Source: Sesamum alatum (taxonomy: Eukaryota; Streptophyta; Magnoliopsida; Lamiales; Pedaliaceae). Taken from it: a DNA stretch of 64,000 nucleotides. The notes below the pieces were generated by a model, which had not been told where the DNA came from, did no database searches, and saw only the letters and a list, made by a program, of their open reading frames with translations. The stretch is from contig JACGWO010000006.1 in the NCBI GenBank assembly GCA_034509735.1, positions 37,193,141-37,257,140 on the forward strand, read 5' to 3'. Positions 44,717-57,000 of this stretch are shown here, in pieces (the first letter of the stretch is position 1; each line of letters begins with the position of its first letter). A program made the translations under genes and the position numbers.

Positions 44717-45179
44717 TTACAGAATTGGCAGCAAGAGACCGGAGTGATAGAGCGCAAATCGCCTAACGTCATTGAGTGATTCACAAACCTTCAACCAATC
44801 TTTTGACTCTAACCCTCCAACAAGACCCTGCAAAAAAATTCCAACATCCAACTAAATACAAGAAAACCCGATGAAAAGAAGTATCCAAGAAGTGATTTTT
44901 GTCAAAGATTCACAAATGAAAAACAAAGAATTCAAGAAATCCAAAGAAAACCTGAATCTTAACATCCGGATCTTGAAATGCTTTGAGATTTTCAGAGGAA
45001 ATGTAGTCAATTGAAGCATCTGCAGAAGATGGTTGCAGTAAAGGGGCTTTGTTTTCATCATTCACGCCAAGATCAGGCAGTTGCTGCTTCTCTTTGTGAG
45101 CTGGGATTACTATCTTTGCTTGCTTCTTGGGTCTTTCAGGAGTGATTGGCAATGCATTGTCAAGAGGCCTCAACGCCAT
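43855..45179 (-). CDS. TOG/ARM-repeat protein (TOGARAM/CLASP-N-like)
   Basis: This is probably a helical-repeat protein of the TOG type, some of which bind tubulin; function here is inferred. The exons are 44952-45179 (ATG at 45179), 44721-44827, 44447-44624, 44174-44368 and 43855-44085 (TAA), giving 312 residues. About 75 N-terminal residues are low-complexity and basic/Pro-rich (LPITPERPKKQAK). The rest forms repeating helical pairs: GLVGGLESKDWLKVCESLND, CKTSIMAAADIF, LRVRAKAAIYISNC and EAREAARGIAISVF. Intron 2 is only 96 nt and over half of it is a GA/CT microsatellite. Its acceptor (TTCAAG at 44625) is the only in-frame choice I found. The gene resembles a small Arabidopsis ARM-repeat family, but I do not give a symbol. 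Confidence 0.8.
44664..44714. repeat. GA microsatellite inside a 96-nt intron
   Basis: About 25 AG units fill 51 of the 96 bases of intron 2 of the ARM-repeat gene. The tract begins six bases after the donor GTAAGT when read on the coding strand, where it is a CT tract. Confidence 0.95.
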
Positions 45180-45714
45180 TTTTCTTGCAGAACTTCTTCA
45201 AGAATTCAAAAAATTTCAACTTTAACTGAGAGAGCAAAATAGAGAATGTTTTGATTTTAGGAGAAATTTTGCTGAGGATTGATATAAAATGATGATGATG
45301 ATAGGGTGTAAATGTAATCAAGAAAAAAAGGGAAGTGAAAAGATTAGGTAACGGTCATTTGTGAATTTGAATTTTTAAGGAGGATTGGAAAGTTGGATTG
45401 CTTTCACAACGGTCATATTTGAATACCCCATCCTCTGCGGTTTTGGTTGGTCCGATTCGGGCTCTTAATAGAGAAATCGCACCAACGAGAACAGAATCGC
45501 GTCAAGAATAACTTTGAATAGGAAAGAAAATCCATTTTTTCACTCTCCAGTGAAAGGAAAGATATTCGAACTCTTTTTCTCTGTCGACGGACTTTACATA
45601 AAAGAAATATTTTATTGTATCAACTTTTGAGTACCTAAATTTTTTTTTAATTTATTTTTTTTAAAAAAAATGATTAGAATAGTAGTTTTAATATTTTTAA
45701 ATAACCTTACAATA

Positions 45715-45751
<37 letters not shown>

Positions 45752-46841
45752 ATTTTGTCTTTAACTCACTGCTCCATGTTTTCTTTCTTTCTCACAACTT
45801 ACTTCTTTTTCATCCCCTCGCACCACAATTTTATTTCACTTCATCTCACGCCATAATTCTTTCTCATTTCCCCCTAATTACATTTTTGTGCTAATGAAGC
45901 GCAAAAATTTGGGCAAAAACCAGATAAAAATGGATGAAATGCCCATGACGATTGGTTAAACACTAGAAATCAAGAAAATAGCCTAAACGCCCTGTTATGG
46001 TTTCAAATCTGCAGCTCCCGGACAGGAAGAAAGCGTATTAGGTCTGGAAATACTGAACTAAAGAGTATCACCGTATATCACTTTACAACTATTTCAGAAT
46101 ACCAAGAATTGTTGATGACAGACAACCTAAAATGTATGTCTCTCTGTCTGTGTGTGTGAGAGAGCGAGAGAGAGAGAGAGAGAGCTCTCTCCTGCATGCA
46201 GAAAGGGCTCATATGTTATCTAATCAACGATACATTTCTTTAGAGTATATTTTTTGATAAATCAGAGACAGTGCAATAAATTTAAACACGTATTTGAGGC
46301 GAATGCATGAGCCATCTGGGAACTTCTTGGGACCTCCAAGTTTGTATCTTGACAGCAATTCTTGTCAAGTGTTGATCCTTATTACAAGCGACAGACGAAC
46401 ATCACGCTACAGGTGGCATCTGGTTCGGTAACTGCAAAAGCAGACCATTAGAAGTTACCCATACCCACAACGGGAAGCAACATCCAAAAACAAAAACACG
46501 AATTAAAAGAGAAGAAAACTGTTATTTTTATAATGGTAAATCCCATCCCGTTAGAAGTACCAAACAATAGATAGCTCTTCAAGTTCCAATTAGGGGAGGA
46601 AATTGAATAGAATATCTCAAGTGCTTCCTGAAATGTAGTATTACTGACATGAAAAATCATACCTCCAGGCCATATTTGCCATGGGAATCCATGTTGAATT
46701 CGTGAAATTTGGTTTTCAGTGTATATCAGAACTGCTTTGACGAATACTGAATCCATCATCAACAAAGAAGTGCTTCCCATTCTTCCTCTGATATATATAG
46801 TAAAATCTCTGCCCCACTGAAAAACGCGGCCTCTAATATCT
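45180..46841. other. Spacer between the ARM-repeat and PPR genes
   Basis: No gene is supported. It includes the promoter of the minus-strand ARM-repeat gene, an AT microsatellite next to a T run (45712-45751), a GA tract (about 46157-46185) and, to the right, the presumed 3' untranslated region of the PPR gene. Confidence 0.6.
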
Positions 46842-49800
46842 TTACAATGATCTGGAAGCATGCTGTGATTTAGCTGTTTCCCTTAATACAGTACCTACTA
46901 TTGCTGCCTGCTCGAGACATTCAGCTTTATGCAGGGCGTCCAAGAGAACCACACAAGTTTTGGTATATATGTTACAACCCTTCAGCCTGGTTTCTTCAAA
47001 TAGCTTATATGCTTCCATTGCCTTATTTGACATGCTTAACCCTTCTATCATTGTATTATAGCATGCAGAATCAGGTATACCTCCATTGGCTTTGAACCTC
47101 TCAAAGAGTTTATCGGCCTCCAATATATTTCCAGCCTTGGCAAGCCCAGATATCATGGTTAGATAGGTGATTGCGTTAGGTTTCAACCCTTGTTTCTGCA
47201 TCTCCTGCCAAAAAACAAAGGCTTTGTTGAATTTCCGAACCCTACAAAGACCATTTATAAGGATGCTATAGGTTATGATATTAGGAGTGCATTTCAAGTC
47301 CTTCATAGAATTCCAGCAGACAAGGGCTTCATCTATTTCTTCTGCCTTCACAAGTGCATCAAGCAAGCAATTCCATGTTTGGACATTCGGCATTAAATCC
47401 TTTTGCATCATTTCCTCTATGATGAGATATGCTTCATCAATTCTACCCACCTTTCCAAACCCATCCACGAGACTACTATAAACAACTACATTTAATTCCA
47501 CGCCAATTGATTTTGCTTCTTCAAAGAGCATGTAGGCTTCATCAAGCCTGTCAATCTTAGCAAGCCCATCAATGACAGAACCATAAGTAACTACAGTTGG
47601 TTGATGACCTTTTGCCTTCATTTCCTCCAAAAGCTGGTAAGCTTTGTTCACTTTACCTGATTTGCAGAATCCATCTATGACAGTGTTATAAGCAAGGGTA
47701 TCAAGAACACAACCCTGTTCCTTCATTGCATAGAATAGCTCATATGTCTCACGAGCAAATCCAGCCTTTATGAGGCCATGAATTAGAATCGAATAGCTCC
47801 GGGCATCAGGGGTAAACCGAGACTTAATTTCCTCAAACAAACTTCTGCCCTTTTCTGGTTCACCAGCTTTAAAAACACAATCCATATAGGTATTAAGGAG
47901 TGTAAGGTCTGGCGAAACGCCTCTGCGGACCATTTCCTTGTAAATCTTATGTCCATCCTCCTTTCTGCCAGATTTGAAAAAGCTCCTGATGAGAGATGTA
48001 TAGACAATTGCATCCGCAATCTCGCCAGAATCTAACATCTGCTCGTACAATCTATACGCATCATCTACTCTGCCATGCCTACCCAAGCCATCTATCAATG
48101 AACAAAATGTAACTTTATTTGGGGCACAAACTTTATGATCCATGCCCTGAAAGATGGAATAAGCATCGTCAAGTTTGTTAGCCTTACACAATCGATCGAT
48201 CATAATGTTAACAGTCATTATGTTTGGAACCAAACCAGTTGCCTTCATATCATTTTGTATCTCTAAAGCTGCATCAAGTTTTCCTATCCTGGAAAGCATG
48301 TCTACAAGAATATTATATGTAGAGAGGTTCGGCATGGCATCCTTTTTCATCTCATTAAAAACTTTTAAAGCCTCGTCTACTTTCCCTTTCTTACCAAGAC
48401 AAGTAAGAAGACTATTGTATGCAATCACACTTGGTATGGACCCCTTCAGTCTTTGCCTCTCAAGCAAACTGTATGCTTCATCAAACCTTCCAGCAGACCC
48501 GTAACCCATGATCATGGTGTTGTAAGCATATGCACAGGGAACTGTCCTATTCTGCTCCATTTGCTCAAACAACTCAACAGCTTCAGCCAATCTACTAGCC
48601 TTGCAGAGAACTCCTATCATGCTGGTGTATGACACATCATCAGGCATCAGACCATGGGATTTTATCTCATGAAAGAATTTCCAAGCCATATCCACCTTAC
48701 CAACCTTACCGAAGCAGTCAATACATACGTTATAGAGAACAATGTCTGCATCAAATGAATTGCTCTTCATCTCATCCAACAAGGAGAGAGCAGCATCCAC
48801 CCGGCCATCACGAGCGAATACACGAATTAAAGTTGTGAACAAATGCACATTAACTTCATATCCTAACTCCTGCATCTGTTCAAAGAGGGAAAGCATGAGA
48901 TCAGGGTAGTCGGGCTTATGAACCATAGCCAGTGCACCTATGAGAGTTGTGTAAGCCGAAAACCCGGGGCGGAATTTGAACTTTCTCATGGTTTGGATAA
49001 GATCAAATGCCTCTCTCAATCTTTGTGCCTTCACACAGCTGGAAACTAATTCCACGCTTGTTTCAAAAGAAGGACTAAATCCAGCAAGACTCATTTCCTC
49101 AAAAACATTTTCAAATCGATCAAACTTCTTACACCTAGCCATTAACATGAGAAGCGAATTATATGTTTCCGGATAATTCACTTGATTGGTCACCCTCTCA
49201 ACCCATCTAAAATAGTTAACACCTATATCAACATCCTTCATCCTCCTCAACACTCCAATAACCACATCTGCCTGAGGTTTATCATCAACTGAAGACAGAG
49301 CTTTCTCCAAGGAAGGTCCCCAAGTACCACTTTCTAAAACACGACAAACATTCTCAACCGTGCCCCTAACAACTTCATGTTTCCTCAAAGTTTCTCCATT
49401 TCCAGCATTGATATCAGAAACAGTCCACCTGCCCTTCTTGAAGGGGCCTTCATTTTCTTTATGAACATCCATATCAGAGGGCCCATCATTAGAATATGAA
49501 AATCTCTTACAAGAGCTAGACAGGCAAAAGGGTTTCAGCTCAATCTGAATTTTCAACCCTGCTAAAAACACATGAACAAGAAACAAACATTAAAATTAAA
49601 TAAACATTAAACAAAAGAAACAAATATGCTGATATTAAAGTAGCACGAAGGGGACAAAAACAGAACCCTTAGTATCTGAATTAATCTCGAAAGCTAGACA
49701 TAAAATAACAGTTCCCCCACAATCCCATCAAAAAGTAACGAAACTATGATATCAAATTATCAATTATCATGTTCTTGATACAGTGCTCTATAATATCCCA

Positions 49801-49874
49801 ATAAAAGCAAAGAAGAAAAGGAAAAAGAAACCATTTTCATACAGCTTACCTCGGCCTATGAACAGCGCCCTCAT
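46842..49874 (-). CDS. P-class pentatricopeptide repeat protein, predicted organellar
   Basis: This is an RNA-binding helical-repeat protein, presumably acting on mitochondrial or plastid transcripts. A 25-nt first exon (49850-49874, MRALFIGR) joins in phase, across a GT-AG intron, to the long exon 46842-49558, giving 913 residues. From about residue 135 to the end there are roughly 20 consecutive 35-residue motifs of the P type, such as VTYGSVIDGLAKIDRLDEA and YNTVIDGFCKSGKVNKAY. No E, DYW or SMR domain follows the repeats, so editing activity is not suggested. The last residues are HASRSL before TAA. The N terminus is short on acidic residues, as in organellar presequences. It resembles large mitochondrial P-class PPRs of about 870 residues. 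Confidence 0.93.
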
Positions 49875-50139
49875 TCTTGCAAGCTTGAGATGGGCTGGGG
49901 GATCAAAGACAGGGTTTTGCTGAGAATTTTCAAGGAGAGTGACTCTGTTCTGAAAGAATACTGCTGTTGTGCGCGTTGTTTGTAGTAAAGCGACTTTTAG
50001 CTACGAAGTAGCGTTTAATGGCAATCAACCGAAGAGTGTTTTCCTTTTTCTTTTTCTTTTTAAAAGAAAAATAATGGGGAAAAATCAAAAGTACCAACAA
50101 TTGGAGTTATGTGATTATGGACTTTTGACATTATTTATT

Positions 50140-50981
50140 GGGATAATTACACTCCCTTCCTGAAGTTAGTTATAATTACACCTAGATCCTATATGATTTG
50201 AAAAATTATACATAGTACTCCTGGTTAAAAAAAAATGTCAAGATCCCCTAACAAAAATAATTAATTTATCTTTCTACCCATAATATGTAGCTAAAAAAAA
50301 ACTAAAAATAACATAAAAATTTGAAAGACTAAAAAGATAAAATTAGCGCCTTTATGTGTAGAAATAAACATACGCTTTAGACTAAAAATATAAAATTGCA
50401 GGGAATATTTTTTGTTATTATTAAAATATCATAAGGAATATATATACTATATTTGTGTTATCATAGCAATGTGTGATATGATTGAGTTATCATAATATAT
50501 GTATTCTAGATATTTAGTTAAATTACATAATATAGTGTATAAATATGTACAAAATATATATAAAAAATAGTGTTATATATATTAAGAGCTAAATGTATTT
50601 TGACCGATGTAATTTATTTATTAATTAATAATTATTTAATATAATAATACTTTAAATATATTAAATATATTACACTATTTACTCTTATAATTTAATTTAA
50701 TTTATTTAATTATACATAAGTGTGTGAAATGTATAAGGGTAGTTTGATTTTTTATTTTTTTTTAAAAAGTATATTTGTTTGACTTTCAATAAGTAAACCA
50801 AGGCAATAATGGATTTTCATTCGATTCTTCTGATGATTTCAGTAAATTTGTCAATTTTATTAATTGAATGATTTATTTGTTGGATGAAAATAAAAGTAAG
50901 AATACTATATGTAATTTTTCAAACTATAGGGGGTTTATGTGCAATTACATAAAGCTCAAGGGATGGGAGTGTAATTATCCT
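50140..50981. mobile_element. 842-bp non-autonomous inverted-repeat element, Mutator-like
   Basis: The left end GGGATAATTACACTCCC is mirrored by GGGAGTGTAATTATCC at the right end. Further paired blocks extend inwards, for example TATATGATTTGAAAAATTA against TAATTTTTCAAACTATA. Flanking 9-mers TTATTTATT (50131-50139) and TTATTTCTT (50982-50990) match at 8 of 9. There is no coding capacity. Confidence 0.82.
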
Positions 50982-51004
50982 TTATTTCTTTATAATAATT
51001 TTTT

Positions 51005-51436
51005 GGGTAAATTACAGCCACCTCCCATGAGGTTTTTCATAATTACAAATACCCCATCGTTGTTCGAAAAATTACAAATACCCCCTTGAGGTTTGTAATT
51101 TTTAACCAAATGTCTGAAATTGACCATTTTTTCCTTGGATTTTTAGTTAAAATTGTATAAAAATCAGTCGATGCAAATTGCACTATTGCTCCTCTATGTA
51201 AAAAAAAAAAAACTTAAAAAACCTCTCCCTGCACATTATAGTCCAAAAAGATTCAAAAAATTTTAAAAATAATTCAGTTTGCATAAGGGCATTTTGGTCA
51301 GTTAATCATAAAAATGGATGATGATGAGTTATTTGTTAGATGGTTACAAACCTTAGGAGTTATTTATAATTTTTTAAACATTAATTGAGTATTTGTGATT
51401 ATGTCAAACCTCATGAGAGGTAGCTATAATTTAACC
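51005..51436. mobile_element. 432-bp non-autonomous inverted-repeat element, Mutator-like
   Basis: The left end GGGTAAATTACAGCCACCTC pairs with a right end GAGGTAGCTATAATTTAACC. Flanking 9-mers TAATTTTTT (50996-51004) and TAATCTTTT (51437-51445) match at 8 of 9. It starts only 23 bp after the previous element, and its left half is homologous to the truncated element at 4388-4562. Confidence 0.82.
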
Positions 51437-53104
51437 TAATCTTTTCAGGTCAGTTGGGAAATTTTAAAAAATATTTAATGCATAGTTTTCAATCCAATTT
51501 AATTAAGATAGAGTGAGAGAGAATAGTTTCGTAATTTATTTAATTTGTAAGTTCCATGAGTTGTTTTTCTGAATGATGCCAAGAGTGATCTTTTATTTTG
51601 CATAAATTCTCCATTATTTGGTTGATATTTTAATTATCACATGAATATCATCAAATTGCTATTATTCCATGTATGGCTTAGAGGAAGTTTAGCTAAGTTT
51701 TTAAACTAGTTGTTGTGGTATGTTGTCTTTGCGTACATATAATAAATATTTTTCGTGCTTCAAAGTGTATTATTAATAAATAAGAGCAAAGTATAAACCA
51801 ATATATCATATTAAAAAAAAAAGAAAGAAAATAAATTATTTTATCAATTAATGTAAAATTTGGAAGTTAAATAAATTAGTTATCTTATCGGTTAAATGAC
51901 ATTTTTTGCATCATCAAAAAGTTGCAATGGTGTCATTAACAGTCGTTTGTAAGTGTGAAAGGACTTTTCTTTTTATATTAGTATAGATATTGTACAAGCT
52001 CATAAATCTTATAACATGTTTAAGAGTTGAAAGATATTGAATATTATTTAAAAACAAATCCTTATAATGTTGGATAAGTAAGATTCAACTTTGATATAAT
52101 AAACTATTCATATTATAATAATGACTACAAAAAATCATCAAACTAACGGAATTTGAAACCAAATAAATATTTTTTTTCTCTTCGGGGAAAACATCAATTA
52201 CATGAATGGTAAAAGTAAAATGCTAATAAAATTGTAAAAGCATTTTTGTTTATTTGATGTTTAAGATGGGCTGAGCTTACTTAATATATATATATATATA
52301 TATATAACTTTTTAAACAATTTATGTTGAGATATTGTAAGGTCGTAATAAAGAAAAATAATAATTTTGTAATACTTGTAAATTTTCAAACATTCTATATA
52401 AGATGTTTTCAAAAGCTTGTGGATCAGTCAAACACCCCTCTAAAAGGGTGTTTGGCTAAACTTATATAAACTATCTGTATTTATAAATCACAAGATGTCA
52501 AGTTTATTTTTAATAAAAGTTCTTGAAATATTTTGATAAAATAAGATGATGCTTTTTATAAGATGTCGGTAATATAAATTTTTAATTATTCTATGAATTT
52601 TTTGAAATTTAAAAATATGTGTAGAGCACCTTACTTTATCCAAGAATTAAAAAACTTATATGTTATAATATTTTATTTTATTTTTAAAGTTATAAACTAT
52701 TTTTAAAAAAATTATCAAATAATTATAATATTTTATAAATTCTTAAATATCTTATAAAATATTTCAAAGATGTAGTTCGCCCAAACACCCCATTGGCCAA
52801 GCTAGAAGCCTAGAACTATAACTTTCTTGTGAATCAAATCAATTTTTTTTGTTGAACAAATTATTACATTATTATACACATTAATTAAAGTATCAATTGA
52901 TTAAGCACATTAATAGTTTCAAATAAAATTATATATTTAAACACTTATAAAGATGATCATTATAAAATAATAAATAAAGTTATATTATTAATATCTTAAT
53001 TTTAATACTAATTCCACAAAGTTTATAAATTTAAGTTTGTCCTAGTTGAGATTTCAACGTTTATCAATCGGCCACTCTTTTTTTTTTCCTCCTCTTTTTA
53101 CATT

Positions 53105-53785
53105 GGGATCATTACACCATCCTCCCTAAACTTTTGGGCAATTACTCCTAAATTTTCTTGCACTTTAAAAAATTACATTTAGTATTTTTATATATCTTTA
53201 CATATTAATGTATGATAAGAGTTATATTTTACCATTATAATGTTAGTTTAATAAAAAAGAATTGTTTGACCTATAATAAATAAATCAAGAATAAATATAG
53301 ATTTTAATTCATTTTTTATCGATATTGATGGGGTAAAAATCAGGAAGCGTTTGATCAAAACACACTCGCACGTCACGAGCCAGGAACTCAAGAACTTGAG
53401 AGTTCTTCCCAAGAGTTTTATCCCAAAAAGTAGTGAAGTGTCTATTACAATGAATTTGAGGCCCTATTTATAGTAAATGAGGGAGGAAAAAAAGACTATT
53501 TTACTCTCCAATTGCTTCTAATCTAACAGCTATAATTTAATCTGTGGGGGCATCTTGGTAATTTGACATCACCCCACTAACCACTATCTATAACTTCCTC
53601 CAATGACATTTTCGTAATTCGTTTACATTTGAGGGTATTTTTGTAATTTGTCTGGTCTAATTTCCTAGCATTATCAGATATTAATAAATCTGGTGAATTT
53701 TGACGAGTGAGATTTATTTGTTAGATAAAAATAAACACGACAATCATTTTCAAACCACATGATGTGCAATTACATGAAGTTCCCG
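53105..53785. mobile_element. Inverted-repeat element interrupted by a solo LTR
   Basis: The left end GGGATCATTACACC and the right part TTATTTGTTAGATAAAAATA plus GTGCAATTACATGAAG match the ends of the element at 50140-50981. A 351-bp solo LTR sits inside. The right boundary is degenerate and approximate. Confidence 0.65.
53326..53676. mobile_element. Solo LTR of a retrotransposon
   Basis: This 351-bp block starts TGATGGGG and ends CATTATCA, so it has the TG...CA ends and a short TGAT/ATCA inversion typical of LTRs. It is flanked by perfect 5-bp duplications GATAT (53321-53325 and 53677-53681). A TATA-like CTATTTATAG lies near 53463-53472. No internal retrotransposon sequence remains. Removing it rejoins the host inverted-repeat element. 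Confidence 0.88.
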
Positions 53786-54038
53786 TTCATTTTTACCGAT
53801 CTTTGAGCATTTGAGCAGAGTTTCGGGTCCAAAAAACAAATAAATAAAGAAACTGGGACTACTTATAAAATTTTCAGAAATATAGAGGCCTTTGCACAAT
53901 TCCCATTTCTTCCCCATTCCTTTCTTCACACTATCCACCCACTGCACTCTGTAGCAATTTCTCACTCTCTCGGATCGCATGCAATTCCCATTTTGAAAAT
54001 CCGCATAGAAATTCCAGCTATACATACACCTCCGTCGT

Positions 54039-57000
54039 ATGTATATGTACGCCATGGAACCTCCACCACCTCAATCATTGGCATCACAACCGCATCACTA
54101 CTCCAGTCAGCGATACAATCACCGGAGCCACCGCGGGGAAGCTGGAGGACCGGTGGAGATGACGAAAGAGCCATCTCATCCGGATAACAGTGACAGTAGC
54201 ACCAGCGGAGAGAGACGGGGAGGAGGCGAGATGCGCCGCGCCACGCTGGATTGCAACCTCGCGTCACTCTGCGATCACATTCAATTGGAAGGGTTTAATA
54301 ATGGTATTTTCTCCGACGTCGTTTTAAACGCCATGGGGTCCACTTATCATCTCCATCGCCTCATACTTTCCCGGAGTTCTTACTTTCGGTATCCTCCTTC
54401 CATTGTTTTATTTTTAGCTTAAAAGATCATAGAGCTATTTAACTTATGTAGTTGTTGCTTTAGACCTATTTGATGTTAAATTGGGGGTGGATATTCGTTG
54501 ATACATTAGTTAGCAAGTAATATGGTAGGAAAGAGAATGTTGTGTAGATGTATTTCAATTTGGGCCCTCTACATTGATTGTTTTGGTTAACTTGTTCGCT
54601 GCCAGTTGCTTGACGACGGACAAATGAAATGATTCTGTTAACTCTGTGAAATTAATCGAGCACATCCTAAACAAAAATAAAAGAAACTACCAAAATTAGC
54701 GTTGAGTGACTGTTTTCTTATTAGTAAAGGACAATGACGTTGAAAACTCTGTTTTCTTGTATGTGCCACTTGTCTTTTCACCCTACAAGTTTGCTTGCTT
54801 GTCAATATTAAAAAAACAGTAGTTAAATTCACCTGTACTCTGCAGGAAGATGCTCCAGGGCCCATGGAAAGAAGCCAGTGCTCCAGTGTTGACGTTGCAC
54901 GTGGATGATAAAAATGTAAACGGTGAAGCAATGGAAATAGCCTTGGCCTACCTCTATGGACATTATCCCAAGCTTAACGACAATAATGCATTTCGCGTTC
55001 TAGCTGCTGCATCTTTTCTTGACCTTCAGGTAGTTAAAGATTCAAAGGATTTCATTGATGTAGAGTGATGTTAATAGTGAAGAACCAAACTCCTTCCTCG
55101 TCTTTGCAGTGTTTGGTCTCACCAGATTTAGAACAGCAAATGTTTACTAAAGTTCTACTGATGGATACTTCTTCTCTTTTAACGTTCAACTGCTCAGAGA
55201 GCTTTCTTGACGGATTGTTGCCTCAACTTCCGTTGCATCAATTTATTGTCCCTGCATGCATTTACATCTTTGACATTTTACATGCAGGATTTATGCGAGA
55301 TTTGCACAGACTTCATCATAGCTGAGTTGTGGTCTTCAAACTTCTTAACTTATCAGGTCTAATGATTTCTTAGTAAGACAACATCGAGTACTTAATTGAA
55401 TATAAGTTATTTAGTGTGGACTGACATTCATCTTAATGTAGGTCTTTGCTGAGAGCCAAGACTATGGCATACATGGGGAACGTGTTAGAAATGCTTGTTG
55501 GGGCTACCTCTGTCAAAGTGGTGCTCAAGAATTGAGAGAGGTACATGTTTAAATCTTCTGGCAGTATAGTGCTATGAGCTTTCAAAAATACTTTCTCTTA
55601 AGCTCTGACTGGTGAGAGAACGTAATACTTTTGTTCTTCTTTTTCTTTTTAAGATTTGAAGAGCTATATCTGACCTCTTATCTATATCAGGTGCTCCCAA
55701 AACTTTCCTCTCAAACATTACTCGCTCTACTCACTTCAGACGAATTATGGGTGCCCAGTGAAGAGAAACGGTGAGGATCTCGTTTGTATTGTATAGTAAA
55801 ACTTACACAGTTGTAAGGTGGAACATTAGCTAATTCTTTTTTCTCGAATCTCGGAAGGTTTGAACTGGCACTATACACTCTTTTTGCAAAAGGTACATTC
55901 TGCAAAGAACAACATCAGGAGCAGGGAAGTTCAAGCTGTGACGTGGTAGCCAGTATCTCTTCTGATTCTCCTGAAGTGAACAGGAAACATTTGGCTGATG
56001 AAAGCGCAAATGAATTGCTGGAAAATGGAAGAGGGCGCTCAAAATCAAAAGATGAATTTGAAGGCCACAACACTGCTCATAGTATTTTGTTTGAGCTCGC
56101 AGATTCAATTGTGGATTCCCGTTCTGACATTGCCAACTATGATCAAGCCCAAACAGCATGCAATAAATCTAATTTGGAGTCAAGATATAATTGCAACAGT
56201 GGACGACCTTCAGCAAGTAATGCGTTTTATGCAGATGACGCTAGCACCTCAAGTTCTTATCTAAATATACATATAGGTGTTGGAGTGAGTGGGTCAGCAA
56301 GCAGTGGTTTGGCCCCGGAAGGACCATCAGATGAGGATTCCTGCTACCAATTGAGCAGCAGTTGGTCTCCAGGAGATCAAATGCACTGCAAGTCGATGAA
56401 CTCTTCCTGTAATGTGCTGATGCCCAATGAATGGGGAAGATGCAACATGTCACCTCTGACATGGGGCGGTAGGATTGTGGGCAGAAGAGAGGTTAAAACT
56501 TGCCTAAAACGGCAATATGGGATGAGCGGAGAAGATTATGATTCTTTTCTCAGTATTTTTGAAGGGGGCTCTCTTTTATACTGTAACATGTCTTTTGAGG
56601 CACTCTTAAACGTAAGAAAGCATCTTGAAGAGATGGGCTTCCCTTGCAAAGCAGTGAATGATGGTTTGTGGTTGCAGGTATATTACTTTCTTCTTGCATA
56701 CATTGGCTTCAATAGTGTTCATCCTCTGTGGAGGATCTGAAAAGTCCATATTTCTGAGTAACCTGCTTGTTTTACAGTAGCAAGCTGGTGTCAGCTGAAT
56801 TTGATGATTAGGGATGTTACACCATTAGTTTTGTGTCGATGCAATGCACACTATTTTTTTCGACATCCCATATTATAACTTTGTGATTGATTCTTTGATA
56901 TAGTCCATGTATTGCTACATATCTCATTTGTACCGCTCTCCTTATTGTCTGCATGTCATAGATGCTATTAAGCCAGAGGGTCCAGGAAATTGGTGCAGAT

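Larger units (their letters stand above)
49875..54038. other. Transposon-rich intergenic region between PPR and BTB genes
   Basis: This is about 4.2 kb between divergent genes. It contains inverted-repeat elements at 50140-50981, 51005-51436 and about 53105-53785, the last split by a solo LTR. The remainder (51450-53100) is AT-rich with an AT microsatellite near 52279-52305. No coding exon is supported. Confidence 0.7.

Noticed and set aside
46448..46861. 137-codon minus-strand open frame after the PPR stop
   Set aside because: It overlaps the end of the PPR gene in another frame and has no family signature. It is most likely 3' untranslated sequence.
51450..53100. AT-rich block considered as a decayed gene or larger transposon
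   Set aside because: No long open frame, inverted ends or direct LTRs could be paired, so no feature is claimed.
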